DNA of 15,913 nucleotides, taken from positions 1 to 15,913 of the forward strand of contig JAFWCS010000073.1 in assembly GCA_017534365.1 (NCBI GenBank), in the 5' to 3' direction. A program made the position numbers and the translations under genes. Numbering within the stretch: position 1 is the first letter of the stretch; each line of letters opens with the position of its first letter. Source of the DNA: Clostridia bacterium. Lineage in GTDB: Bacteria > Bacillota > Clostridia > Oscillospirales > Acutalibacteraceae. The notes under the pieces were generated by a model, which had not been told where the DNA came from, did no database searches, and was given only the letters and a program-made list of their open reading frames with translations. Below are positions 7,011 to 14,510 of the stretch, in pieces.

Positions 7011-8246
7011 ATGAAGGTCGCAATCATGGGCTATGGCGTCGTCGGCTCCGGCGTCGCGACCCTGCTCAGAAAAAACTATGATCAGATCGTGAAAAAAAGC
7101 ATGCAGACCGAGATGGAGCTGGCCTACATTCTGGATCGCCGCACCTTCCCGGGCGATATCAACGAGCATCTGGTGATGGCCGATTTCTCAAAGATCGTGT
7201 CGGATCCCGACGTGCGCATCGTGATGGAGACCATGGGCGGCCTGCATCCGGCTTTTGAATACGTCAGCGCCTGCCTGGAGGCGGGCAAGAGCGTCGTCAC
7301 GTCCAATAAAGAGCTCGTGGCGGCCAAGGGCTTCGAGCTGCTGCAGATCGCCGAACGCAAAAACGTCAACTTCCTCTTTGAGGCGAGCGTCGGCGGCGGC
7401 ATCCCGATCATCCGCCCGATCACGCAGTGCCTTGCCGCAAACGACATCGACGAGATCGCCGGCATCCTCAACGGCACGACCAACTTCATCCTGACCATGA
7501 TGATCGCGCAGGGCATGACCTTTGACGAGGCCCTGCTGCTCGCGCAGCGCAACGGCTACGCCGAGCGCGACCCGTCTGCGGACATGGACGGCTTCGACGC
7601 CTGCCGCAAGATCTGCATCCTCGCCGCGCTCTGCTTCGGCAAGCACGTTTATCCCGACGAGGTCCATACCGAGGGCATCCGCGGCATCCAGCTCGCGGAC
7701 GTGGAATACGCCCGCGCATGGGGCGGCGTGATCAAGCTGATCGCCCGCGCCAAACGCCTCGCGCCGGATAAGATCGCAGCGCTGGTCTCCCCCGCCTTCG
7801 TGCAGGGCCACAGCCAGCTCGCTACGGTGGACGACGTGTTCAACGCCATCCTCGTGCGCGGCGACGCGATCGGCGACGTCGTCTTCTACGGCAAGGGCGC
7901 CGGCGCCATGCCCACCGCCTCCGCCGTGGTCGCGGACGTGATCGACTGCGCCAAGCATCTCGAGCGCCGCAAATTCTTCGGCTGGCAGGACAGCGAACCG
8001 GATTACGTTGCGGACTATCTCGACCTTGAGAATCCGGTCTATCTGCGTCTGAGCGCAGAGGATCCCGCCGCGGCGCTGGCTGCGATCGGCAGCGCGCTGG
8101 GCGACGTGCAGATGCTCAAGCGTGAAAACGCGCCCGACGGCGAACTCGCCTTCATTACCGAGCCGATTGCCGAGCGCAAGCTGCTCGCGGCGCTGGAAAC
8201 GATCCCCGCCGCGGTGCAATCCATGATCCGCGTAACGGATTATTGA
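7011..8246 (+). CDS. hom: Homoserine dehydrogenase
   Basis: This 411-residue cytoplasmic enzyme reduces aspartate semialdehyde to homoserine with NAD(P)H, the branch point toward threonine and methionine. The N-terminal nucleotide-binding fold has GYGVVGSG (7-14). The catalytic domain carries LNGTTNFIL and GYAERDPSADMDGFDACRK, the usual family signature. A C-terminal ACT-like regulatory domain (about 337-411) ends in SMIRV. The ATG at 7011 has a GAAAGGGG site upstream and starts directly at the Rossmann motif; an in-frame ATG 25 codons earlier would lie at the promoter and is rejected. The aspartate kinase gene follows after 16 bases, so two steps of the aspartate pathway are co-expressed. 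Confidence 0.95.
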   Translation: MKVAIMGYGVVGSGVATLLRKNYDQIVKKSMQTEMELAYILDRRTFPGDINEHLVMADFSKIVSDPDVRIVMETMGGLHPAFEYVSACLEAGKSVVTSNKELVAAKGFELLQIAERKNVNFLFEASVGGGIPIIRPITQCLAANDIDEIAGILNGTTNFILTMMIAQGMTFDEALLLAQRNGYAERDPSADMDGFDACRKICILAALCFGKHVYPDEVHTEGIRGIQLADVEYARAWGGVIKLIARAKRLAPDKIAALVSPAFVQGHSQLATVDDVFNAILVRGDAIGDVVFYGKGAGAMPTASAVVADVIDCAKHLERRKFFGWQDSEPDYVADYLDLENPVYLRLSAEDPAAALAAIGSALGDVQMLKRENAPDGELAFITEPIAERKLLAALETIPAAVQSMIRVTDY

Positions 8247-8262
8247 TGGGAGGTTCATCCTT

Positions 8263-9474
8263 ATGGCATTGATTGTTCAGAAATTCGGCGGCAGCTCCGT
8301 TGCGGACGCCGCGCGCGTGATGAATGTCGCAAGCATCGTCACGGATACTTACAGAGCGGGCAACGACGTGGTGGTCGTCGTTTCCGCGCAGGGCGACACC
8401 ACCGACGACCTGATCGCCAAGGCGGAGGAGATCAATCCGAAGGCCTCCAGGCGCGAAATGGATATGCTGCTGGCCTCGGGCGAGCAGATCTCCATTGCGC
8501 TGCTGGCCATGGCGATCGAAAAGCTGGGCTGCCCCGTCTGCTCCCTGCTGGGGTGGCAGGCCGGCTTCTCCACGAACTCCACCCACGGCAGCGCGCGGAT
8601 CAAAAAGGTCAGCGCCGAACGCATCAAGATGGAGATCGCCAAAAAGAACATCGTCGTGGTCGCGGGCTTCCAGGGCCTGAATAAATACGACGATATCACC
8701 ACCCTCGGGCGCGGCGGCTCCGACACCAGCGCCGTGGCCATCGCCGCCGCCATGCAGGCGGACCGCTGCCAGATCTTTACCGACGTGGAAGGCGTTTACA
8801 CCGCCGATCCCCGCAAGGTGCCGAATGCGAAAAAGCTGGAGGACATTTCTTATGACGAAATGCTCGAGCTCGCAACGCTCGGCGCGCAGGTGCTCAACAA
8901 CCGCTCCGTGGAAATGGCTAAAAAATACAACGTGCAGCTCGAGGTGCTTTCCAGCCTTGTGCGGAAGCCCGGCACGATCGTCAAGGAGGTTTCATCGATG
9001 GAAAAAATGCTGGTCAGAGGCGTCACGAAGGATACGAACGTTGCGCGCATCACGATTATCGGCGTGCAGAACGACCCCGGCATCGCCTATAAGATCTTCG
9101 GCAAGCTTGCCGCCAAGAATATCAACGTGGATATCATTCTGCAGTCCGTCGGCAGAGACAACACCAAGGATATCGTCTTCACCACCACCAAGGCGCACGC
9201 CGAGGAATGCGTGGAGGTGCTGCAGGGGCTGGATCTGCTGGCCGGTCTGAAGATCACGTGCGAAACGGACGTGGCGAAGGTCTCCGTGGTCGGCGCGGGC
9301 ATGGAATCTCATCCCGGCGTCGCGGCGAAGATGTTTGAAGCCCTGTTCGAGGCGGATATCAACATCCAGATGATCGCCACGAGCGAGATCAAGATCTCCG
9401 TGCTCATCGACGCGAAGGACGCCGACAAGGCCGTGTCCGCGATCCACAACGCGTTCATCCCCGTGCTGAACTGA
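8263..9474 (+). CDS. lysC: Aspartate kinase, Bacillus aspartokinase II type
   Basis: This 403-residue enzyme phosphorylates aspartate, the first committed step to lysine, threonine and methionine. The kinase domain (about 1-245) has KFGGSSV (7-13), GRGGSDTSAV and FTDVEGVYTADPR. Two ACT domains (about 258-403) would bind feedback amino acids. The length is typical of the Bacillus LysC group. The start has GGGAGG 9 bases upstream and follows the hom stop by 16 bases. An in-frame ATG at codon 246 has its own strong ribosome binding site, so a second shorter product is likely (listed separately). Which amino acid inhibits it cannot be read from sequence. Confidence 0.95.
   Translation: MALIVQKFGGSSVADAARVMNVASIVTDTYRAGNDVVVVVSAQGDTTDDLIAKAEEINPKASRREMDMLLASGEQISIALLAMAIEKLGCPVCSLLGWQAGFSTNSTHGSARIKKVSAERIKMEIAKKNIVVVAGFQGLNKYDDITTLGRGGSDTSAVAIAAAMQADRCQIFTDVEGVYTADPRKVPNAKKLEDISYDEMLELATLGAQVLNNRSVEMAKKYNVQLEVLSSLVRKPGTIVKEVSSMEKMLVRGVTKDTNVARITIIGVQNDPGIAYKIFGKLAAKNINVDIILQSVGRDNTKDIVFTTTKAHAEECVEVLQGLDLLAGLKITCETDVAKVSVVGAGMESHPGVAAKMFEALFEADINIQMIATSEIKISVLIDAKDADKAVSAIHNAFIPVLN
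8983..9000 (+). promoter_or_regulatory. internal ribosome binding site and start for an aspartate kinase beta subunit
   Basis: Inside the aspartate kinase gene an AAGGAGG (8983-8989) lies 8 bases before an in-frame ATG (8998-9000, codon 246). Translation from here would give a 158-residue protein (MEKMLVRGV...) made only of the two ACT domains. The Bacillus subtilis aspartokinase II gene is known to make such a beta subunit from an internal in-frame start at about the same codon, forming an alpha2beta2 enzyme. Confidence 0.75.
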
Positions 9475-9501
9475 CGCACGACGACGAAAGGAGAACCATC
9501 A

Positions 9502-9984
9502 ATGGGATTTTTAAAGAACGCCATCTCCGGCGGCATCAGCAAGGGCCTGAGCGACGGCATCGGCAAGGGGCTGCGCGACGCGGTCGGCAAAGCGGTCGAA
9601 AAGGCCGTGACCCCCGCGGCTGAGAACTGGGCAAACCAGACGGCGAATTCCCTCAATCAGGCGGCCGACGCCACGGCGCAGGCAACCAACGCGACCGCGG
9701 CTGCGCAGCAGAACGCTGCCGCCGCCGGGATGAACGGCGCCTTTGCCAATCTGCAGAGCGCGGCGGAGAATTACGCCACCGCGGTGTCGATGAATCTCAA
9801 GCAGTGTCCGGCCTGCGGCGAGAGCTGCACGGCGGACCGGCAGTTCTGCCCCGCCTGCGGCGCGAAGCTGCCTGAAACCACCGTGGCGGCGGCATTCGTC
9901 TGCCCGAGCTGCGGCAAACAGAACACCGTCGGCACCGGGTTTTGCGCCGCCTGCGGCACAAAGCTGCCCGGCGTGGAAGACTGA
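9502..9984 (+). CDS. Double zinc-ribbon protein with Gly/Ala-rich N-terminus
   Basis: This 160-residue protein has two parts. Residues 1-100 are low in complexity: a Gly/Lys-spaced, possibly amphipathic stretch (about 8-36), then an Ala/Asn/Gln-rich stretch. Residues 102-151 hold two zinc ribbons: CPAC at 102-105 with CPAC at 116-119, and CPSC at 134-137 with CAAC at 148-151. Proteins of this build are common in Firmicutes, but their function is mostly unknown. The ATG at 9502 has AAGGAG 8 bases upstream. It lies 27 bases after the aspartate kinase gene and is followed by a terminator, so it is the last gene of that operon. It has no obvious link to amino acid synthesis. Confidence 0.8.
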   Translation: MGFLKNAISGGISKGLSDGIGKGLRDAVGKAVEKAVTPAAENWANQTANSLNQAADATAQATNATAAAQQNAAAAGMNGAFANLQSAAENYATAVSMNLKQCPACGESCTADRQFCPACGAKLPETTVAAAFVCPSCGKQNTVGTGFCAACGTKLPGVED

Positions 9985-10003
9985 TTCTTTCCTAAACATA
10001 ATT

Positions 10004-10037
10004 GCCGCCGGAGGCTGCTGGCCTCCGGCGGCTTCTT
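10004..10037. terminator. intrinsic terminator between convergent operons
   Basis: A perfect 12-bp inverted repeat (GCCGCCGGAGGC at 10004-10015 and its complement at 10021-10032) encloses a 5-base loop and is followed on the plus strand by TTCTTT. On the minus strand the hairpin is followed by a moderately T-rich stretch. It ends the hom operon and probably also the DUF4349 transcript from the other side. Confidence 0.85.
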
Positions 10038-10043
10038 TATGCT

Positions 10044-11015
10044 TTATTCCGTTGTATCCGGCGGGGCGGCCTTCTTCGCCGCTTTCTTCGCCTTTCTCTT
10101 TTTGCGCACTTTCACGAGCACAACGATCACGGCAGCGATCACCGCGGCCAGCGGCAGCAGGATCGGCAGGCCGCCGATCAGGCCGACCGCGAAATTCTTC
10201 AGCCCTTCCACAAGCGCGTCCCAGTTCTCAAGGAAGCGGTTTTTGATGCGGGTGCCCAGGCCGTCCTCTTCGATGAGCGCGCGGCTGACCTCGGAGATCT
10301 CCATCGTCACGGTGCTGTAGCTCACGCGGTTCTCGAGCACGCGCAGCTGCGCCGTATAATTCTCCAGCTGATAGTTGACCTCGTTGAGCCGCTCGTGGAT
10401 CTTCAGCGTGTCCTCCAGCGACTCCGCCTTCTTCAGCAGCTCCATGAGCGTTGCCTGCTCGGTTTTATAGGCGCTGATGCGGCTCTCGAGATCGACGTAC
10501 TGCAGCGTCACGTTCGTCGCGTTTTCCGTGCTGCTCGTGATCACGCCCTTTTCCCCTGCCGACGCAAGGAACGCGTCCGCCTTGTCGGCGGGGATGCGTG
10601 CCGTGACGGAAGCGGAGCGGTAGTTGCCGTAGCTGCTGTCCCAGACGGAGAATTCCTCCATGTAGCCGCCGTTCGACGCGACCGCTTTTTTGAGCGCGGC
10701 AAGATAGGCGTCGAAGCTCTCTGTGCGCACGGTCAGCTCGAAGGTGCGCACGATCTTTTCCTGCGCCTGCGGCGAAGCGTCCGTCCCCTCCGCTGCCTGC
10801 GGGGCGCTTTCGCTTTTGGCGTAGCTGTTGTTCTCCATGAAGTCATCCTGCACAACTTCGGCAGCCGCGTCGCCGGCGCCATAGGACCGCGTGACGGGTT
10901 CGATGTAATCGGCGCTCTTCTCCGCCGTGCCGCAGCCGGCGAAGCCCAGCAGCGCGCTCAGCAGCAGCGCCGCCGCGCAGAACGCGGCGATCAGGATCCT
11001 GCTCTTTCGTTTCAT
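10044..11015 (-). CDS. DUF4349-family lipoprotein
   Basis: This 323-residue envelope protein begins with a basic start, a hydrophobic stretch and a lipobox-like LLGFAGC with Cys28 as the probable lipid-modified residue; Phe at the -3 place is unusual. The DUF4349 domain (about 90-275) includes FELTVRTESFDAYLAAL, a Tyr/Ser-rich strand region and a long coiled coil (about 180-235) rich in Leu and Glu. A membrane segment (about 275-300) and a Lys/Arg-rich tail follow, so both ends may be membrane-anchored. The ATG at 11015 is set by AGGAGG 9 bases upstream. It is the last gene of the sigma/anti-sigma operon, 32 bases after the anti-sigma-like gene. DUF4349 proteins have no settled biochemical role. 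Confidence 0.88.
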   Translation of the reverse strand: MKRKSRILIAAFCAAALLLSALLGFAGCGTAEKSADYIEPVTRSYGAGDAAAEVVQDDFMENNSYAKSESAPQAAEGTDASPQAQEKIVRTFELTVRTESFDAYLAALKKAVASNGGYMEEFSVWDSSYGNYRSASVTARIPADKADAFLASAGEKGVITSSTENATNVTLQYVDLESRISAYKTEQATLMELLKKAESLEDTLKIHERLNEVNYQLENYTAQLRVLENRVSYSTVTMEISEVSRALIEEDGLGTRIKNRFLENWDALVEGLKNFAVGLIGGLPILLPLAAVIAAVIVVLVKVRKKRKAKKAAKKAAPPDTTE

Positions 11016-11047
11016 ATAGCTTGACCTCCTTTTTTGATCGGCTTTTC

Positions 11048-11881
11048 TCAATCCAGTGAGCCGTATTTCGCCAGGATCTCCGCTTCCATCTCGTCCACGT
11101 CGACCCATTCTTCCGTCTGTGAAGTGTATTCCCCTGCGGCAACGGCGTCTTCATATTCCAAAACATTTTCAAACGGATACTTTGGACTCAAATAATAGGA
11201 ATTGATGATTTCATCGTCAAAAGTAAAAATGATATCTGCATTATAAATCTCTTCTGTTTCCTGATCCCAGTAATCCTTGGGGGAGAGCTTTGGTACTGCA
11301 TCAAATCTTTCGCGAATAAGGATTGCCCAGCGCAGATTTGCTTTGTCAAACGCTTCTCTTGATACATGAAAATGTTGGATAAACTGCTTTATCACCATTT
11401 CATTTGGATCATCTTGCTCATATGGCAGGATATATTGATCGTACCACGCACCGTATTCGTTTCTGCCAACGAGATCGGCAAAGGGCGCAGGAACATCATA
11501 GTAATTAATTCGATATCGCTGCTGTTTCATCGTTCCACCGCCGTTTTCCTCCGTCCTTCTCGTTGCTTCCGCCGGCGCGGCTGCCGACGCGGCGCTTTGC
11601 GCCGTTCCGTCCGCGCGCTCCTGATCGGCGGATTCATCGCCATAAAGCACGTAGTCCTTTTCCTCTGCTATTTCCGCCGCCTTGTCCGCGCGCCCGGCGC
11701 GCAAGAAGATCCCCGGCGCGGCGGCCAGCGCCGTGAGCACCAGCAGCGCTGCGGCGATCGCGGCGATCCCGCGCATCGGCACACGCCGCTTTTTCCCCGC
11801 GCAGGCGGCGATCATCGCCTGCTTCTCTTCCTCGGTCAGCGACAGCTGCTCTGCCGCCGCCTTGAGCTCCTTCGGATCCAA
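11048..11881 (-). CDS. Anti-sigma-like one-span membrane protein with low-GC outer domain
   Basis: This protein has 277 residues from the TTG start at 11881, chosen because AGGAGGTGATC lies directly before it with 7-base spacing. A short cytoplasmic part (1-36) with a LTEEEKQAMIAA helix is followed by a membrane span (about 37-60), an Ala/Glu-rich linker and an outer domain (about 117-277) rich in Tyr, Asp, Glu and Ile. The position after an ECF sigma gene and the small N-terminal cytoplasmic segment suggest an anti-sigma or sensor role, but no ZAS zinc motif is present and no named family was recognised. DNA of the outer domain (11161-11520) is about 39% GC by count, while the N-terminal part reaches about 75% locally, so this domain may have come from another source. 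It is 40 bases downstream of the sigma gene. Confidence 0.7.
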   Translation of the reverse strand: MDPKELKAAAEQLSLTEEEKQAMIAACAGKKRRVPMRGIAAIAAALLVLTALAAAPGIFLRAGRADKAAEIAEEKDYVLYGDESADQERADGTAQSAASAAAPAEATRRTEENGGGTMKQQRYRINYYDVPAPFADLVGRNEYGAWYDQYILPYEQDDPNEMVIKQFIQHFHVSREAFDKANLRWAILIRERFDAVPKLSPKDYWDQETEEIYNADIIFTFDDEIINSYYLSPKYPFENVLEYEDAVAAGEYTSQTEEWVDVDEMEAEILAKYGSLD

Positions 11882-11921
11882 CCGATCACCTCCTTCCTTC
11901 TCCTTCCGGCACAACTGCGCC

Positions 11922-12362
11922 CTACAGATCCGCCTCATACGCCTGCCGCAGCAGCGCCCGGCCGCGCTGCAGGCGCTTTTTGACCGCGGCCTGCGTCAGC
12001 TTCAGCATGGCCGCGATCTCCGCCACGCTGTAGCCCTCCACATAATGCAGATGCAGCACGGAACGGTAGGGCAGCTCCAGCGACGCGAGCGCGCCGAGGA
12101 TTTGCGCATGATCCTCGGAAACGCCGCGATCCCGGATCTCTTCCAGCGAGAGGGTCTGCTGCCGCTTGCGGACGCGCAGATAATCGTTGCACACGTTCGC
12201 GGTCACACGGATCAGCCAGGCCTTTTCATGCTCGCCGTCCCGAAAGGACGGCGCCTTGCGGATGTAGCGCAGAAAGCAATCCTGCACGGCGTCCTTCGCC
12301 TGCTCCGGATCGCGCAGCAGCACGGTCGCCAGCCGGTACAGGCTGTCGCCGTAAAGCGTCAC
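11922..12362 (-). CDS. ECF-type RNA polymerase sigma factor, start apparently frameshifted
   Basis: This is a small sigma-70 family protein of 146 residues as given here. Region 2 is seen as YGDSLYRLATVLLRD followed by AKDAVQDCFLRYIR, and region 4 as LPYRSVLHLHYVEGYSVAEIA with the helix-turn-helix AAMLKLTQAAVKKRLQRGR. ECF factors direct RNA polymerase to stress or envelope genes. The GTG at 12362 has no ribosome binding site and starts within region 2. An ATG at 12406 with GAGAGG 7 bases upstream is ideally placed but reads only MGRS before a stop. One extra G in the GGGG at 12401-12404 would join it to the sigma frame and add a plausible N-terminus (MGEVIGILRPDAERAV). The gene heads an operon with the anti-sigma-like and DUF4349 genes. 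Confidence 0.85.
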   Translation of the reverse strand: MTLYGDSLYRLATVLLRDPEQAKDAVQDCFLRYIRKAPSFRDGEHEKAWLIRVTANVCNDYLRVRKRQQTLSLEEIRDRGVSEDHAQILGALASLELPYRSVLHLHYVEGYSVAEIAAMLKLTQAAVKKRLQRGRALLRQAYEADL

Positions 12363-12440
12363 GGCCCGCTCGGCGTCCGGCCGCAGGATGCCTATGACCT
12401 CCCCATGTGATCACCTCTCTTTCCGATCCCTCTCACCCTA

Positions 12441-12469
12441 TACACGTTTCACAAGCGCAAAAGGTGACA
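12441..12469 (-). promoter_or_regulatory. ECF-type promoter of the sigma operon
   Basis: On the minus strand TGTCAC (12469-12464) and CGTGTA (12446-12441) are separated by 17 bases. This resembles ECF promoters such as those of Bacillus SigM (TGcAAC, then CGTGTA). It lies 34 bases before the ATG at 12406, so the sigma factor probably drives its own operon. No sigma-A promoter is evident nearby. Confidence 0.65.
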
Positions 12470-12490
12470 GCGTTTTAAAAAAATTTCAGA

Positions 12491-12521
12491 AAGGCCGGAC
12501 GGCGCTCTGCCATCCGGCCTT
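12491..12521. terminator. hairpin terminator after the phosphomutase operon
   Basis: Arms at 12491-12503 and 12509-12521 pair over 13 positions around a 5-base loop. The single imperfect pair is G-U in the minus-strand RNA but C-A in the plus-strand RNA, which favours use on the minus strand. There the T-run starts about 7 bases after the stem. It separates the small membrane protein gene from the sigma operon promoter. Confidence 0.7.
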
Positions 12522-12528
12522 GTTTTTC

Positions 12529-12756
12529 TTATTGTTCTTTCTTCTTCGCGAGCTTCGGCACGATGACGCAGGCCGCCAGCAGCACCGCCGCAGCGACGGC
12601 AAGGATGATCGGCTGCTTCATATCCCGGCTGCCCGTGACCGGCTCCATCGGGCCGGCGGCAAAGGCGCTCAGCGCCGCCGTCACGATGCCCAGCACCAGC
12701 AGCGCGCACATCGCGATCGCAACGATGCGAATAATCAGGGACCGTTTATTGTTCAT
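12529..12756 (-). CDS. 75-residue two-span membrane protein of unknown function
   Basis: The product begins MNNKRSLIIR, followed by a first hydrophobic segment (about residues 8-32), a short loop containing PMEPVTGSRD and a second segment (about 47-67), and ends in PKLAKKKEQ. The basic ends suggest both termini lie in the cytoplasm. I chose the ATG at 12756 because GGAGGG sits 8 bases before it; an in-frame GTG at 12777 has no such site and overlaps the stop of the preceding gene. It follows the phosphomutase gene by 17 bases and is the last gene before the terminator. No family was recognised. Confidence 0.7.
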   Translation of the reverse strand: MNNKRSLIIRIVAIAMCALLVLGIVTAALSAFAAGPMEPVTGSRDMKQPIILAVAAAVLLAACVIVPKLAKKKEQ

Positions 12757-12773
12757 CTGCTCGTCCCTCCTGT

Positions 12774-14495
12774 TCACTCAACGCCCAGCGCCGTGCGCAG
12801 ATCCGCGCCGATGGCCTCGGCCGCTGCCGCTGCCGCCGCGGGATCGGCGCCGATGCCGGTCACATAGAACTTGATCTTCGGCTCGGTGCCGGAGGGCCGC
12901 ACGATGGCGAAATTGCCGTCCGCCATCGCGAATTTCAGCACGTTGGTCCTGATCATCCCGGTCGGGCGCGTCGCGCCGGTCACGGTATCGGTCACGATCT
13001 CATTCGCGTAGTCATAGACCTCGGTCACGGGGCTGCCCGCCACGGACTTGGGCGGATTGGCGCGCGTGGTATTCATGATCTCCGCCATCTTCGCCATGCC
13101 GCTCGCACCGGCGAAGGTGAAATTATAAAGCTTGTTGCTGTAAGCGCCGAATTCGGCATAGAGCGCGTCGAGCACCTCAACGAGCGTCTGCCCCTGCGCG
13201 CGATAGAACGCGGCCATTTCGCAGATCATCAGCGAGGCGGCGACGGCGTCCTTATCCCGCGCGTGGTCGCCGATCAGATAGCCGTAGCTCTCCTCAAAGC
13301 CGAGGATGAAGCGGTCCTTCTGCCCCTGTTTTTCCAGATTCGTGATGATCTCGCCGATGTATTTGATGCCGGTCGGCACCTCGATCATCTCACAGCCGTA
13401 TTTGGCGCAGACCTTGTTGGCCAGCGGCGTGGACACGAAGGATTTGACGATGATCGGGTGTTCGGGCAGGGTGCCCAGCGCCTTGCGCTGCGACAGGATG
13501 TAGTTGCACAGCAGCACGCCGACGTCGTTGCCGGAGAGCAGCTCATAGCCGCTGCCGGTGCGCACGGCGATGCCGACGCGGTCGCAGTCGGGATCGGTCG
13601 CCAGCAGCAGATCCGCCGGCTCCTTTTCCGCCATGGCAAGGCCGCATTCAAACACCTGCCGGATCTCGGGATTCGGATAGGGGCAGGTCGGGAAGTTCCC
13701 GTCCGGCTTTTCCTGCTCCGGCACGACCCGGACCTGCTTGAAGCCCGCGCGGTCGAGCACCGTGCGCACGGGCACGTTGCCGGTGCCGTTGAGCGGGGTG
13801 TAGATGATCCGCAGATCGCTCGCGGCGACCACTTCGGGATGGATCGGGCGCGTGAGCACTTCCGCATAGAAGGCCTCGATCAGCTCGTCGCTGATGTATG
13901 CGATCCGCCCGTCCGCCAGCGCCTCCTCAAAGGGCACGCGCTTCACGCCGCCGAACATCTCCACCTTCGCGATGCAGGCATAGGTCGCTGCCGCCGCCTC
14001 CTCGGTCATCTGATAGCCGGCGGGGTCATAGCATTTATAGCCGTTATACTGCGAGGGATTGTGGCTTGCGGTGATCACGATGCCGCTGCTGCAGCCGAGC
14101 CGCATCACGGCAAAGGAAACAAAGGGTGTGGGCATCAGCGCGCGGTAAAGATACGCCTTGACGCCGTTGGCCGCGAGGATCTCCGCACTCAGGCGGGCAA
14201 ACTCCTCCGAGCCGATGCGGGAATCATAGCCGATCGCCACGCTTCCGCCGGGCTGCTGCCCGTTGAGATAATCCGCCAGGCCCTGCGTCGCCTGCCCGAC
14301 GGTGTAGAGATTCATGCGGTTGGTGCCCGCGCCGAGCACGCCGCGCAGGCCGGCCGTGCCGAATTCCAGATTCTTATAAAAACGGTCGAGGATCTCCTCC
14401 TCATTGCCCGCGATCGCGGTCAGCTCCGCATGGAGCGCCGGATCCGACGCGGTGCCTTCCAGCCATTGCGCATAGAGCGCCTGAACGTCATTCAT
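12774..14495 (-). CDS. pgcA: Phosphoglucomutase / phosphomannomutase (alpha-D-phosphohexomutase)
   Basis: This 573-residue cytoplasmic enzyme moves phosphate between C1 and C6 of glucose or mannose, linking glycolysis to nucleotide sugars, glycogen and cell-wall polymers. All four family sites are present: the phosphoserine loop TASHNP (142-147, Ser144), the metal loop DPDCDR (301-306), the sugar-binding GFEESYG (399-405) and the phosphate-binding RPSGTEP (533-539). The length matches the PgcA group of Firmicutes rather than the shorter bacterial GlmM type. The ATG has GGAGG 7 bases upstream. It lies 15 bases after the PrsW-like gene in the same operon. Glucose or mannose preference cannot be told from these motifs. 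Confidence 0.94.
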   Translation of the reverse strand: MNDVQALYAQWLEGTASDPALHAELTAIAGNEEEILDRFYKNLEFGTAGLRGVLGAGTNRMNLYTVGQATQGLADYLNGQQPGGSVAIGYDSRIGSEEFARLSAEILAANGVKAYLYRALMPTPFVSFAVMRLGCSSGIVITASHNPSQYNGYKCYDPAGYQMTEEAAAATYACIAKVEMFGGVKRVPFEEALADGRIAYISDELIEAFYAEVLTRPIHPEVVAASDLRIIYTPLNGTGNVPVRTVLDRAGFKQVRVVPEQEKPDGNFPTCPYPNPEIRQVFECGLAMAEKEPADLLLATDPDCDRVGIAVRTGSGYELLSGNDVGVLLCNYILSQRKALGTLPEHPIIVKSFVSTPLANKVCAKYGCEMIEVPTGIKYIGEIITNLEKQGQKDRFILGFEESYGYLIGDHARDKDAVAASLMICEMAAFYRAQGQTLVEVLDALYAEFGAYSNKLYNFTFAGASGMAKMAEIMNTTRANPPKSVAGSPVTEVYDYANEIVTDTVTGATRPTGMIRTNVLKFAMADGNFAIVRPSGTEPKIKFYVTGIGADPAAAAAAAEAIGADLRTALGVE

Positions 14496-14510
14496 GCCGA
14501 TACCTCCGTG

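Noticed and set aside
11882..11938. Anti-sigma-like gene starting at the ATG at 11938
   Set aside because: It would overlap the end of the sigma gene and run through the strong AGGAGGTGATC site that points to the TTG at 11881.
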